Source: Anaerolineales bacterium HSG24 (GTDB lineage: Bacteria > Chloroflexota > Anaerolineae > 4572-78 > J111). From it: a stretch of DNA of 34,704 nt. This document shows, in pieces, positions 11,401 through 18,895 of the stretch. The position numbers and the translations under genes are program-made. The stretch is taken from positions 1 to 34,704 of the forward strand of contig JAUCGB010000039.1 in NCBI GenBank assembly GCA_030377895.1. Reading direction: 5' to 3'. The notes beneath the pieces were generated by a model. That model had not been told where the DNA came from. It made no database searches and was given only the letters and a program-made list of their open reading frames with translations. Position 1 is the first letter of the stretch. Every line of letters starts with the position of its first letter.

Positions 11401-12413
11401 AATATGTCGGTCTGTTTGGCTATCCCGGTGATAACCATAAGCAATATGAATGGATTTATGATGGCAAAACCCAATATATTGACGCGGTGGTTGGAACCTC
11501 AAATCGGATGCAACCCTCTTTAGAGCGGCCAAAGATTACCTATCAGGGTCGCTCAATATATACAGGTTTTGGTCTGGAAGGAGTCAACTCCGGCTTAACC
11601 GAACGGGATGACTTACTCAGAACCTTCTTATATTGGCTCTGGGATGAACCGCAAGTGACGCTTAATGAGGCTAATCCGTCAGAAGATAACATTTTTTCGG
11701 CCAGTTTTGAAGCTGACTTTTCGTCAAACATTGGCGATGCCACCGTAATCGGCTATCGATGGGATTTTGGGGATGATTCTGGTTATGTAGCCGTCCCCAT
11801 CACCATGACCCAAGTTACCCACCAATATACTGACTGTGGGGATTATACGGTGCGAGTGGAAGCAACCGATAATTATGGCAACCGAGCTGTCGAAGAGATG
11901 CCCTTTAGTTTGGCGAATTGTAAAACTGTCGATGCGACGGGTGGACGGCTTGAGTTCACCAATTCAGCCACATTGCCGACCGTTATCGAGGTGCCACGCA
12001 ACATCATCAATGAAAGTAGCTTTGTCTATAGTACGACCGATAGCATCTCTCAAGCAGAACCGGATGGCCTAAAATTTGCCGGAGAATCATTTAACTTAGG
12101 GGTGTATGAGAATGGTCAATTAAAACCAATATTGCTCTATTCTCCGCCTCTAACCGTCACTATCAACTATACCGATACCGATACTCTCAAATTTGCTAGA
12201 GATGGTACAACATTGGATGAAAGTACCTTAGTTTTACGGTATTGGCGCGAAAGTAAAAATGAGTGGTCTGATTTGGGTATCACCATGATTGGAATACCCG
12301 CTAACAACCACCTAACCGCAACGATAGGCTATCTCGGTGAATTCGCGATATTCGGTCAGGTTAAAGCTACGACACCGACACAGACGGTCTATTTGCCAGT
12401 GGTAGTTAAATAG
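8475..12413 (+). CDS. Secreted subtilisin-family (S8) protein with Asp-to-Gly catalytic substitution
   Basis: The start is an ATG preceded by AAAAGGAAACC. Residues 1-24 form a signal peptide (K/R-rich start, hydrophobic core, AQA cleavage site). An I9-like propeptide spans about 35-150 and the S8 catalytic domain about 175-680. His252 (AHENHVAGIAAG), oxyanion Asn361 (SAGN) and Ser603 (GTSMAAPHVAG) are present. The aspartate expected in the 'VxDTG' motif is Gly187 (IAVLGTGL, codon GGG), so normal triad catalysis is doubtful. A PA domain is inserted at about 430-540. An FN3-like domain (690-780), a Rossmann/amidotransferase-like region (785-1050) and a PKD domain (about 1070-1145) follow. The C-terminus is VYLPVVVK, like the upstream surface protein. 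Probably secreted and cell-surface associated. Active protease, autolysis-defective protease and binding-only pseudoprotease all remain possible. Confidence 0.9.
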   Translation: MKIRKLLVIVLAMAIIIVASSAQADEPASPKSHRLIIELETPPLAARESETGGRLDVRSATARNHIARLKQEQNSFARSMRQVYPQAVVSHYINEHGEATPATYQVVFNGLSIDLSRESRLGGDTDLQQARQALSRLPGVKQVYLEQLYQPSLYTSTTLINAPVAWNNAAIGGQNNAGQGIKIAVLGTGLHKDAPMFNGTGYSYPTDFPENGKGLTDNNNGKIIASRAYFRSWDPALEGEENAWPGSKGSAHENHVAGIAAGEVVDAEYQGISLPHISGVAPKAWLMSYRTDYPSVNWSDGLFYTTEIIMALEDAVKDGADIINNSWSLSVPSEGGEYDPIDNALINASKAGVFIAMSAGNIGDGKGTVAAPSADYITVASSTSAGNIAAGSFGVSAPEPISSGLRNIEFSEAEFGPKVPDGDLIEYDFVTALEVDPDNFQGCNPWPADALKGKALIVSRGPSGCWYATKVVEAEKAGATFVVVYNNVPDDEEGGGLRNMSDSKDIAKDTTISSIFIKKSDGDKMLTWYTNHKESSKLRFSKGYIQVGNTPDRIDQSSSRGPGVGNVLKPDIAAPGVNILSQGEIDSQADNKYVVYGQATGTSMAAPHVAGAAALLRQIHPDWSNADIKSALMSTANYLEIYNYDNTPAQPLDMGAGRLDMTHAADPGVILNPPSLSYGLVTQGMTKTIQVALKSVADTTETYALSSLYTGAGYTATTSLPDFTISPDTVTIEAGGTAMITVTFTAAISEGLGDNQGYILLTSSNHDLHLPAWVRVTKADKQADILLLDHDGSSAEEPATGVKDYRDYYTTVLGKIGSSYDVWDIDAQTKGTALPDLTTLMSYKTIIYFTGNNRDWQFLSVQDLNVLSEYLNSGGSMIAMGQNLALVLNSDFTDNGQYFYSVGLGANYMQETVTKGQGPTRLVTATHSAPPVFQTMNIDLFHDGDGAKNNSSIDEFLAQPGLIDTYDPNLPLETEQYVGLFGYPGDNHKQYEWIYDGKTQYIDAVVGTSNRMQPSLERPKITYQGRSIYTGFGLEGVNSGLTERDDLLRTFLYWLWDEPQVTLNEANPSEDNIFSASFEADFSSNIGDATVIGYRWDFGDDSGYVAVPITMTQVTHQYTDCGDYTVRVEATDNYGNRAVEEMPFSLANCKTVDATGGRLEFTNSATLPTVIEVPRNIINESSFVYSTTDSISQAEPDGLKFAGESFNLGVYENGQLKPILLYSPPLTVTINYTDTDTLKFARDGTTLDESTLVLRYWRESKNEWSDLGITMIGIPANNHLTATIGYLGEFAIFGQVKATTPTQTVYLPVVVK

Positions 12414-12504
12414 CCGGATTGAGGAAAAGAGGTGGGTAGAAATTTCTACGGCCATAATGCTCCAATTGTGGTAAATATTCAGTGAACCATGCCAGAAAAA
12501 CATT

Positions 12505-12537
12505 AGAACCCCGATTTCTTTAAGAAATCGGGGTTCT
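12505..12537 (+). terminator. Intrinsic terminator after S8 gene
   Basis: Arms 12505-12520 and 12522-12537 (AGAACCCCGATTTCTT and its complement) form a strong GC-based stem, followed on the + strand by GTTTT. It lies 92 nt past the S8 stop codon. The stem is symmetric, so it could also act on the minus strand. Confidence 0.75.
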
Positions 12538-12713
12538 GTTTTAGGACAGCTTTATTCGGCGTAAGAATCGACCTGCACCACTTTGACCTAATTTAGGCTC
12601 TATCTAGGATACTGATAATTTTCCTTTTGGTTGATTTTCAACTACAATACATTCATTACTGAACACTGTGTTCGATATCAGAATACAAGTTCATGAACTG
12701 AATGTCAACTTAG

Positions 12714-12875
12714 TACCCGACAAAAAATTTAATCTGAACTAATTAACACAGAGGAACACAGAGGAACACAGAGTTTTTTAAAAAAGAGATTTAATTTTTC
12801 CTCTGTGCCCCTCTGTGCGTCTCTGTGAATCTCTGTGTTCCTGTTTTAGCCTTTCCTAAACCACTTTGTCGGGTA
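12714..12875 (+). mobile_element. TACCCGACA foldback element, copy 1
   Basis: It is bounded by TACCCGACA (12714-12722) and TGTCGGGTA (12867-12875). Inside, AACTAATTAACACAGAG and repeated GGAACACAGA units on the left pair with CTCTGTG units on the right, around an A/T-rich centre, so the whole 162 bp can fold into one long hairpin. GCAAG follows the right end, as in copies 2 and 4. It carries no ORF, so it is a MITE-like or structured repeat. The TetR gene starts 43 bp to the right. Confidence 0.8.
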
Positions 12876-12918
12876 GCAAGCAGATCGTCAAAATTGTACG
12901 GAAACAGAGGATAAAACG

Positions 12919-13536
12919 ATGAAACCTGAAACCAATGAAAAGGTGGATCGCCGAGTGCAACGGACTCGTCAGCTTTTGAGTGGTGCGCTTATGTCCCTGA
13001 TTGTCGAGAAGGGGTACGATGCGATCACCGTTCAAAATATTATTGACCGAGCCAATCTGGGTCGCTCGACATTTTATGCCCATTATCAAGATAAAGAGGA
13101 TTTGTTGCTCCGTGGCATGGAAAATATTGTGCATAGCCTGATTGGAGACGAAAACGTAGCGAGAAGAGACGAGGGGGACGAGGGGGATGAGGAAACGCCT
13201 CGAATATTGTCTGCCGTGCTGATATTTCAACATGCCAAGGAGCAACATTCGCTCCACAAAGCTATGGTCGGTGGGCGGGGGATCGATGTGATTATCAAGA
13301 CCATTCAAACCCACTTAAGCCAGCATGTCGAAGAACGGATTCAAGAACTTTTGCCAGAGGGTCAAACGCCCTCCGTACCCACACAAATAACGGCCAACTA
13401 TCTGGCCGGAACCATGCTGACTCTGCTCACATGGTGGCTAGACAACAATATGCCCTATTCGCCAGAACGTATGGATGAGATATTTCAAGAATTAGCCATG
13501 CCCGGCGTATGGGCGACCATAGGAGTAACCCCATGA
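12919..13536 (+). CDS. TetR/AcrR-family transcriptional regulator
   Basis: A 205-residue protein with a TetR N-terminal helix-turn-helix at about residues 12-60: KGYDAITVQNIIDRANLGRS then TFYAHYQDKEDLL. The C-terminal half is a helical ligand/dimer domain of the type seen in TetR_C_8-like regulators. It should bind DNA as a dimer and release on effector binding; the effector is unknown. The start is supported by a GAGG about 8 nt upstream. Its stop overlaps the start of the ROK kinase gene by 4 nt (ATGA), so the two are translationally coupled and the regulator may control this sugar-kinase unit. An acidic insert (RRDEGDEGDEE, about residues 82-92) sits after the DNA-binding domain and is encoded by a GAGGGGGACGAGG repeat. 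A foldback element lies directly upstream and may affect its promoter. Confidence 0.9.
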   Translation: MKPETNEKVDRRVQRTRQLLSGALMSLIVEKGYDAITVQNIIDRANLGRSTFYAHYQDKEDLLLRGMENIVHSLIGDENVARRDEGDEGDEETPRILSAVLIFQHAKEQHSLHKAMVGGRGIDVIIKTIQTHLSQHVEERIQELLPEGQTPSVPTQITANYLAGTMLTLLTWWLDNNMPYSPERMDEIFQELAMPGVWATIGVTP

Positions 13537-14498
13537 CGGCAAAAAACAAACAGTACCTCGCCTTCGATTTTGGCGGGACAAAACTATCGGTGGCTATAGG
13601 TAAAACAGGTCGGCTCAATCAAAAAACCATCTTCTCCCCGCCCAAGGTTACAGCCACAGAGCAGTATCGCCTGATGGTAGAAATGGCTCAACACCTTTTG
13701 GTTGATAATAATGCCTCACCCATCGGAATCGGGGTCAGTTTTGGCGGGCCAGTTCAGGCTGAAAAGGGGATCGTTCGCATATCGTACCATGTGCCGGGGT
13801 GGGAAGGGTTTCCCTTGGCTGCTCGGCTTAAAGCTCAGTTCGGGCTACAGGGGGCAGTAGTCATTGATAATGATGCCAACACAGCCGCGCTTGGTGAGTT
13901 TTGTTTTGGGGCGGGACAGGGATGTCAAAGCTTGCTCTACGTGACCGTCAGCACTGGCATCGGTGGCGGCTGGATCATCAACGGTCAGCCGTTCCATGGG
14001 GCAGATGGGTTGGCTGGAGAGATTGGGCATATTCAGATTGAATCTAGCTCATCGGCCTTGCCCTGCAACTGTGGGCGACATGGCTGTCTGGAGGCCGAAG
14101 CCTGTGGGTTAGCCATTGCTCAACGGGCTAAGTTATACCTAAAAAATCATCCGGAACACGGCCAACGACTACGTGATTTGGTGGAGGGCAAATTATATCA
14201 ACTAAGCGCAGCCCATGTTAGCCAAGCGGCCAGCGAAGGAGACCAGTTGAGTTGGCAAGTTCTGAAAGTCGCGGCCACCCAACTTGGTCGCGGACTGGCT
14301 CAAGCCCTGAACATGCTTAATCCAGAACGAATCATTCTGGGCGGAGGAGTCATCAAAGCGGGAGAGGTATGGTGGCAAACCGTGCGAGAAACGGCTCAAG
14401 AATATACCCTCCAAGGCATCTCCGTTAATATCCACCCCGCCGAGTTGGGTGATGACGCGACATTGTGGGGCGCGATGGCCTTGGCACGTAAAATGTGA
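13533..14498 (+). CDS. ROK-family sugar kinase (glucokinase/N-acetylhexosamine kinase-like)
   Basis: I chose the ATG at 13533 because AGGAG (13521-13525) lies 7 nt before it and it overlaps the TetR stop as ATGA. An in-frame ATG at 13509 would add 8 residues but lacks this site. The protein is 321 residues. It shows the phosphate-binding motif FDFGGTK (residues 11-17), the catalytic region DNDAN at 112-116, and the zinc-binding ROK signature CNCGRHGC at 178-185 with the preceding GEIGH. ROK kinases phosphorylate glucose, N-acetylmannosamine, N-acetylglucosamine or fructose with ATP in the cytoplasm. The substrate cannot be told from the sequence. The gene is coupled to the TetR regulator and precedes the DUF1624 gene by 59 bp, so the three may be co-transcribed. 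Confidence 0.92.
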   Translation: MTAKNKQYLAFDFGGTKLSVAIGKTGRLNQKTIFSPPKVTATEQYRLMVEMAQHLLVDNNASPIGIGVSFGGPVQAEKGIVRISYHVPGWEGFPLAARLKAQFGLQGAVVIDNDANTAALGEFCFGAGQGCQSLLYVTVSTGIGGGWIINGQPFHGADGLAGEIGHIQIESSSSALPCNCGRHGCLEAEACGLAIAQRAKLYLKNHPEHGQRLRDLVEGKLYQLSAAHVSQAASEGDQLSWQVLKVAATQLGRGLAQALNMLNPERIILGGGVIKAGEVWWQTVRETAQEYTLQGISVNIHPAELGDDATLWGAMALARKM

Positions 14499-14557
14499 AG
14501 CCCATTACCCGTGAGATCATCATCACGGTCTAATTTTGGATATTCTGGATTGATAAT

Positions 14558-15328
14558 ATGACCAATAACCCAATTGAAACCAAACAGCCCCGTCTATGGG
14601 AAGTTGATACTGTGCGCGGCATCGCCATCATGCTGATGGTCTTTTACCATTTTATGTGGGACTTGAACTTTCTCCATCTCTACCCCCTGAATATCTACGG
14701 CACGGCGTGGCAGAGTTTTGCCCGTTCTGTCGCCACCATCTTTATTTTTGTCTTGGGTCTGTCTTTAACCCTGAGTTACCAGCGCGTCCGCCCCCACAAA
14801 TCGTCAGGATATATCTTCCAAAAGCATCTCTGGCGCGGCGGGCAGATATTTGGCTTGGGCATGGTGATTACCATCGCCACCTACTTTTTTATCGGCCCGA
14901 ATGGATTCGTTATCTTCGGAATCCTCCATTTGCTCGGCTTTGCGGTGGTATTCGGATATCCGTTTTTGGCACTAAATAAGTGGATTGCGTTGCTGACAGG
15001 CTTGGGCATGATTGGCCTGGGTGCTTATCTGGACGGTCTGACCAGCCCGTCGCCTTGGTTGATTTGGTTGGGAATTAAACAGGTCGGACGGAGCATGGTC
15101 GATTTTTATCCGGTCTTACCTTGGACAGGAATTGTCCTGCTCGGTATCTTTACCGGACACAGTCTCTATCCTAACGGCCAACGTCATTTCGACCTCTTTG
15201 ACCTAAGCGACCAGCCTCCGGTGCCAGGTCTGTGCTTTTTGGGCCGACATTCGTTGCTCATCTATCTGGTACATCAGCCGATTTTGATTGGAGTGTTGAT
15301 GTTGGGGGTTGAACTACTGAATCGCTGA
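14558..15328 (+). CDS. DUF1624 (heparan-alpha-glucosaminide acetyltransferase-like) integral membrane protein
   Basis: A 256-residue polytopic membrane protein. It opens with the family hallmark RLWEVDTVRGIAIMLMVFYHF (residues 11-31, conserved RG and H) and continues with about seven hydrophobic segments, including TIFIFVLGLSLTL and FVIFGILHLLGFAVVFGYPF, and a late HSLLIYLVHQPILIG helix. This fits COG3503/DUF1624, related to the catalytic region of HGSNAT and to acyltransferase-3 folds. Acyl transfer to a cell-surface sugar is plausible but unproven. It follows the ROK kinase by 59 bp on the same strand. Its last four codons lie inside an 8-nt tandem repeat, so the C-terminus may have been shaped by repeat expansion. 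Confidence 0.85.
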   Translation: MTNNPIETKQPRLWEVDTVRGIAIMLMVFYHFMWDLNFLHLYPLNIYGTAWQSFARSVATIFIFVLGLSLTLSYQRVRPHKSSGYIFQKHLWRGGQIFGLGMVITIATYFFIGPNGFVIFGILHLLGFAVVFGYPFLALNKWIALLTGLGMIGLGAYLDGLTSPSPWLIWLGIKQVGRSMVDFYPVLPWTGIVLLGIFTGHSLYPNGQRHFDLFDLSDQPPVPGLCFLGRHSLLIYLVHQPILIGVLMLGVELLNR

Positions 15329-15397
15329 ATCGCTTGAACCGCTGAATCACTGAATCGCTGAATCGCTGAATCACTGAATCACTGAATCACTGAATCA
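15317..15397 (+). repeat. Tandem 8-nt repeat CTGAATC(A/G), ten units
   Basis: The 81 nt divide into ten units: CTGAATCG or CTGAATCA, with one 9-nt variant CTTGAACCG. The array begins within the last codons of the DUF1624 gene, which takes its stop codon from a unit, and ends 11 nt before the glycosyltransferase start. A degenerate remnant (CACTGAGTCACTGAATCGC) is found between the two glycosyltransferase genes. It resembles the short tandem repeats seen in other intergenic regions here. Confidence 0.85.
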
Positions 15398-15408
15398 AGA
15401 GGAACATC

Positions 15409-16665
15409 ATGGGAACAATTCCAGCAGAGCTTATCGCAACAGCCAGAACAACGTTTGATTTAACCGAAGCGAGCGCGCAACAGCATCTATATCAACTGAC
15501 CGAGGCGCTCCTAGAGTTACCTGATTTAACGCTGGCAGATTTACAGACTCAATCTGGCCCCGACGCACCGTTGGAACTACGTTTGGCGGCCAAACTGGTC
15601 GCTTCTCGGTGGGCCATACAACGGATAAATCGCTCGGTGCAACTTGGAGTCGTTTTCGCCATGTGGGGAGAGCAGAATCGGCTTCACCCCAAATCGGCAA
15701 ATAACCCGAATGGGGAGGATGCTTTGCGGGTCAAACTGGAGCAGTTGCATTGGATTAGCCAAGACACGCCCGTACAATGGACTCTCTACGCGGTTGATAA
15801 TGGCTGTCCGCATGGCAGTGGTCGCATCGTCCAAGAGATTATGGCTGACCATCCCCAAGTTAAGGTGTTTTTTTTGGATGACGTTATCCCCACCGACGAA
15901 CCAGCTTTAGCCAAACTGGCCTCTGTGAACGATTCTGGCAAAGGGGGCGCGATAATCTTGGGTTGTCAACAAGCCTTGGCAGATGGCATGGAGGTGGTCA
16001 TCTATACCGATGCCGACAACTCCGTTCATTTAGGACAAATTGGCCTCTTGCTGGAGCCGTTTGTAGCCGGTTACAAGGTAGTGTTGGGCAATCGCAAATG
16101 TTCGGAGTCGGTCTTGGTCAAAGAGGAGGCTCGGTGGGGCATTGGGATTAAGGTATTGCGCCACATGCAACGCATGATTGGGCAGGCGATCTTCTCGCAA
16201 GGGATTCGGGATACGCAAGCGGCGTTCAAACTTTACAGTCGCGATATATTACAGAATATTTTACAAAATCCAACCGTCTATGATTTTTCGTTTGATACTG
16301 ATTGGCTCTTAGCCGTCATTGTTATGCAAGAACCGATGAAGCTAGTGCCGTTTGCATTCATCGACTCCGCCGCCGAATCGACCTCGATTGTGCAAGGGCC
16401 GATGAATACTTGGGAGAGCCTCCTATTGGGGCTACTAGAGGCGGTGCGAGCGCGGCAAATTCCCCACAACGAGGCTATGGCTCAGGTGTTGGATGAGGAG
16501 ATTCAAAGTTACAAGGATTTAGAACTGCTGATTAACCATCTGCCCCCAGAGCTAGAATCTGCAACCGAGGCCGATTTGGGTGATCCGGCGGTCATGTCTC
16601 CCCAAGCGTTGCAGGTGTGGATTAAAAAACAGCGAATAGTGAATAGTGAACCACTGAGTCACTGA
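15409..16665 (+). CDS. GT2-like glycosyltransferase, tandem copy A
   Basis: A 418-residue protein with no membrane segment. The GT-A core runs from about residue 120: a nucleotide-binding VDNGC (D130, N131) in place of the usual VDDGS, then the metal-binding DAD at 201-203 (YTDADNSVHL). The segment GIRDTQAAFKLYSRD matches the 'DTQxGFKLF' block of dolichyl/polyprenyl-phosphate glycosyltransferases (DPM1/ALG5-like). It probably transfers a sugar from a nucleotide-sugar; acceptor and sugar are unknown. The first 110 residues are helical and unassigned. AGAGGAAC lies upstream of the ATG. It is about 93% identical to the next gene; most differences (20) are in the first 145 residues, including N131 here against D131 there. 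The C-terminal tail (RIVNSE) is encoded by a GAATAGT repeat. Confidence 0.8.
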   Translation: MGTIPAELIATARTTFDLTEASAQQHLYQLTEALLELPDLTLADLQTQSGPDAPLELRLAAKLVASRWAIQRINRSVQLGVVFAMWGEQNRLHPKSANNPNGEDALRVKLEQLHWISQDTPVQWTLYAVDNGCPHGSGRIVQEIMADHPQVKVFFLDDVIPTDEPALAKLASVNDSGKGGAIILGCQQALADGMEVVIYTDADNSVHLGQIGLLLEPFVAGYKVVLGNRKCSESVLVKEEARWGIGIKVLRHMQRMIGQAIFSQGIRDTQAAFKLYSRDILQNILQNPTVYDFSFDTDWLLAVIVMQEPMKLVPFAFIDSAAESTSIVQGPMNTWESLLLGLLEAVRARQIPHNEAMAQVLDEEIQSYKDLELLINHLPPELESATEADLGDPAVMSPQALQVWIKKQRIVNSEPLSH

Positions 16666-16687
16666 ATCGCTAATCAAGAGAAACATT

Positions 16688-17947
16688 ATGGGAAAAATTC
16701 CGGCAGAGCTTATCGCAATAGCCAAAACAACGTTTGATTTAACCGAAGCAAGCGCGCAACAGCATCTATATCAACTGACCGATGCGCTCCTAGAGTTACC
16801 TGATTTAACACTGGCAGATTTACAGACTCAATCAGGTCCCGATGCACCGTTGGAACTACGTTTGGCGACCAAACTGGTCGCTTCTCGGTGGGCCATGCAA
16901 CGGATAAAACGCACGGTGCAAGTTGGAGTCGTTTTATCCATGTGGGGTGAGCAGAATCGGCTCTACCCCAAATCGGCAGATAACCCGAATGGGGAGGATG
17001 CTTTGCGGATCAAACTGGAGCAGTTGCGTTGGATTAGCCAAGGCATGCCCATACAATGGACGCTCTACGCGGTTGATGATGGCTGTCCGCATGGCAGTGG
17101 TCGCATCGTCCAAGAGATTGTGGCTGACCATCCCCAAGTTAAGGTGTTTTTTTTGGATGATGTTATCCCCACCGACGAACCAGCTTTAGCCAAACTGGCC
17201 TCAGTGAACGATTCTGGCAAAGGGGGCGCGATAATCTTGGGCTGTCAACAAGCCTTGGCAGATGGCATGGAGGCGGTCATCTATACCGATGCCGACAGCT
17301 CCGTTCATTTAGGACAAATTGGCCTCCTGCTGGAGCCGTTTGTAGCCGGTTACAAGGTGGTGTTGGGCAATCGCAAATGTTTGGAGTCGGTCTTGGTTAA
17401 AGAGGAGGCTCGGTGGGGCATTGGGATTAAGGTATTGCGCCACATGCAACGCATGATTGGGCAGGCGATCTTCTCGCAAGGGATTCGGGATACGCAAGCG
17501 GCGTTCAAGCTCTATAGTCGTGATGTATTACAGGCTATTTTGCAAAATCCAACCGTCTACGATTTTTCGTTTGATACTGATTGGCTCTTAGCCGTCATAG
17601 TTATGCAAGAACCGATGAAGCTGGTGCCGTTTGCCTTCATCGACTCCGCCGCCGAATCGACCTCGATTGTGCAAGGGCCGATGAATACTTGGGAGTGTCT
17701 TCTATTGGGGTTGCTAGAGGCGGTGCGAGCGCGGCAAATTCCCCACAACGAGGCTATGGCTCAGGTATTGGATGAGGAGATTCAAAGTTACAAGGATTTA
17801 GAACTGCTGATTAACCATCTGCCCCCAGAGCTAGAATCTGCAACCGAGGCCGATTTGGGTGATCCGGCGGTCATGTCTCCCCAAGCGTTGCAGGTGTGGA
17901 TTAAAAAACAGCGAATAGTGGATAGTGAGATAGTGAATAGTGAATAG
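16688..17947 (+). CDS. GT2-like glycosyltransferase, tandem copy B
   Basis: A 419-residue paralogue of the preceding gene, starting 22 nt after its stop with AAGAGAAAC before the ATG. This copy keeps the canonical VDDGC (D130, D131), the DAD metal site at 201-203 and the DTQAAFKLY block, so it is the better candidate for an active enzyme. From about residue 146 onward only six substitutions separate it from copy A up to the tail, suggesting recent duplication or gene conversion of the 3' part. The tail (RIVDSEIVNSE) is made of codons from the GAATAGT heptamer array that runs past the stop. Both copies likely share one transcript and act on polyprenyl-phosphate or surface glycans; the substrate is unknown. 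Confidence 0.82.
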   Translation: MGKIPAELIAIAKTTFDLTEASAQQHLYQLTDALLELPDLTLADLQTQSGPDAPLELRLATKLVASRWAMQRIKRTVQVGVVLSMWGEQNRLYPKSADNPNGEDALRIKLEQLRWISQGMPIQWTLYAVDDGCPHGSGRIVQEIVADHPQVKVFFLDDVIPTDEPALAKLASVNDSGKGGAIILGCQQALADGMEAVIYTDADSSVHLGQIGLLLEPFVAGYKVVLGNRKCLESVLVKEEARWGIGIKVLRHMQRMIGQAIFSQGIRDTQAAFKLYSRDVLQAILQNPTVYDFSFDTDWLLAVIVMQEPMKLVPFAFIDSAAESTSIVQGPMNTWECLLLGLLEAVRARQIPHNEAMAQVLDEEIQSYKDLELLINHLPPELESATEADLGDPAVMSPQALQVWIKKQRIVDSEIVNSE

Positions 17948-17952
17948 TGAAT
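17913..17952 (+). repeat. Heptamer tandem repeat GAATAGT
   Basis: Units GAATAGT, GGATAGT, GAGATAGT, GAATAGT, GAATAGT and GAAT run across the end of glycosyltransferase copy B and supply its last residues and stop codon. A two-unit version encodes the tail of copy A at about 16633-16649. Confidence 0.8.
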
Positions 17953-18060
17953 GGCTCATCCCGTAATCATTCAGTCCCCTTGTTCCAAACTGGATTTGGG
18001 AACACAATTGCTCTGTTTGTGACTTGTAGCATGCCAGAAACAGAGTTTCTATGGCAAATA

Positions 18061-18085
18061 CGTTCCCAATCAGAGATTGGGAACG
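18061..18085. terminator. Hairpin CGTTCCCAATC / GATTGGGAACG
   Basis: An 11-bp perfect stem with a 3-nt loop. The right arm is repeated at about 18101-18114 (AGAGATTGGGAACG). It lies between the convergent glycosyltransferase (+) and DUF456 (-) genes, so it could end transcription from either side. No T-run adjoins it, so a palindromic repeat is equally likely. Confidence 0.45.
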
Positions 18086-18129
18086 AGGAGTGAAATACCT
18101 AGAGATTGGGAACGAGGGGTGAACGGTTA

Positions 18130-18654
18130 CTAAAACGCAAATACCCGAACCAAAAAGATACCCATCATCATACAAGCAGTGGTCACTTTAGCCATCATGC
18201 CCAAGGTAGTTCCAGCACAGTATCCTTTGATGGCCTGAATCGCTTTGTCGCGGTCTCTGTTGCGCCACCATTCGATGGCAAAGACGCTGATAATCATGCC
18301 GATGGCTCCGGCCAAACAGCCCACAATTGGGGTCAGCGAACTACCCAACACGGTCAGGATTAACCCCAAAATCATGCCCAAGGTAATCGACAGCCATGAC
18401 GCGCCACCCACCTTGGCCCCAACATGTCCTGCGATAATATCCATCGCCATGCCAATCAGCATGAGGATGGTCAATATGATAAAAGTCGGCCAGCCTAGAT
18501 ATAGCTCCCATCCCATAATTAGACCATACCCCACAGCCGCGCCCCATATTATAACTGTTCCGGGCAATGGGGGGACAACGGTAAAGATAATGCCGATAAT
18601 CATGGCGACAATGGCAGTGGCTAAAAGAAGTGGCTCTAAAGCAGTAATATCCAT
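18130..18654 (-). CDS. DUF456-family integral membrane protein
   Basis: A 174-residue, very hydrophobic protein with four to five membrane segments. The motifs fit DUF456: an early PPLPGTVIIWGAA, a central DIIAGHVGAKVGGAS (glycine-rich, after a helix) and GCLAGAIGMI near the third quarter. In known members the glycine-rich segments recur between helices; the biochemical role of the family is not established. The ATG is preceded by GGAG with 6-7 nt spacing on the minus strand. It stands alone, convergent with the glycosyltransferase genes. Upstream (to the right), foldback element copy 2 begins about 69 bp from its start. Confidence 0.85.
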   Translation of the reverse strand: MDITALEPLLLATAIVAMIIGIIFTVVPPLPGTVIIWGAAVGYGLIMGWELYLGWPTFIILTILMLIGMAMDIIAGHVGAKVGGASWLSITLGMILGLILTVLGSSLTPIVGCLAGAIGMIISVFAIEWWRNRDRDKAIQAIKGYCAGTTLGMMAKVTTACMMMGIFLVRVFAF

Positions 18655-18722
18655 GCGTAACTCCGTAATTATTATATAAAATTATTTTAAAACTGATTAT
18701 AATCACAACTATGGTATCTTAG

Positions 18723-18858
18723 TACCCGACAGCCTGAACTAATTAACACAGACGCTACGCGTAAAAAACACGGAGTTTCACAGAAAAAGCGAATTATTTT
18801 TCCCGCTGTAAAACTCTGTGAAACTGTTTTAGCCTTCCCTAAACCAGCTTGTCGGGTA
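18723..18858 (+). mobile_element. TACCCGACA foldback element, copy 2
   Basis: Its ends are TACCCGACA (18723-18731) and TGTCGGGTA (18850-18858). It shares the left 'CTGAACTAATTAACACAGA' and right 'CTGTTTTAGCC...CCTAAACCAG' segments with copy 1. The central part differs (ACGCTACGCGTAAAAAACACGG), so the hairpin tip is variable while the ends are conserved. TTAG before and GCAAG after match copy 1. The next gene starts 37 bp to the right. Confidence 0.8.
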
Positions 18859-18895
18859 GCAAGAGACTCCGTTACCAGTAAAAGGGGATATATCT

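Noticed and set aside
12750..12845. Repeated ACACAGAGG units as a possible CRISPR array
   Set aside because: Units are contiguous without unique spacers and form the arms of a palindrome.
15317..15397. Octamer array as a possible CRISPR or iteron origin
   Set aside because: There are no spacers, no replication gene is nearby, and similar arrays occur at unrelated gene ends.
18245..18679. 144-codon + strand frame opposite the DUF456 gene
   Set aside because: The minus-strand DUF456 product is a recognisable membrane protein with a good ribosome site; the + strand product resembles no family.
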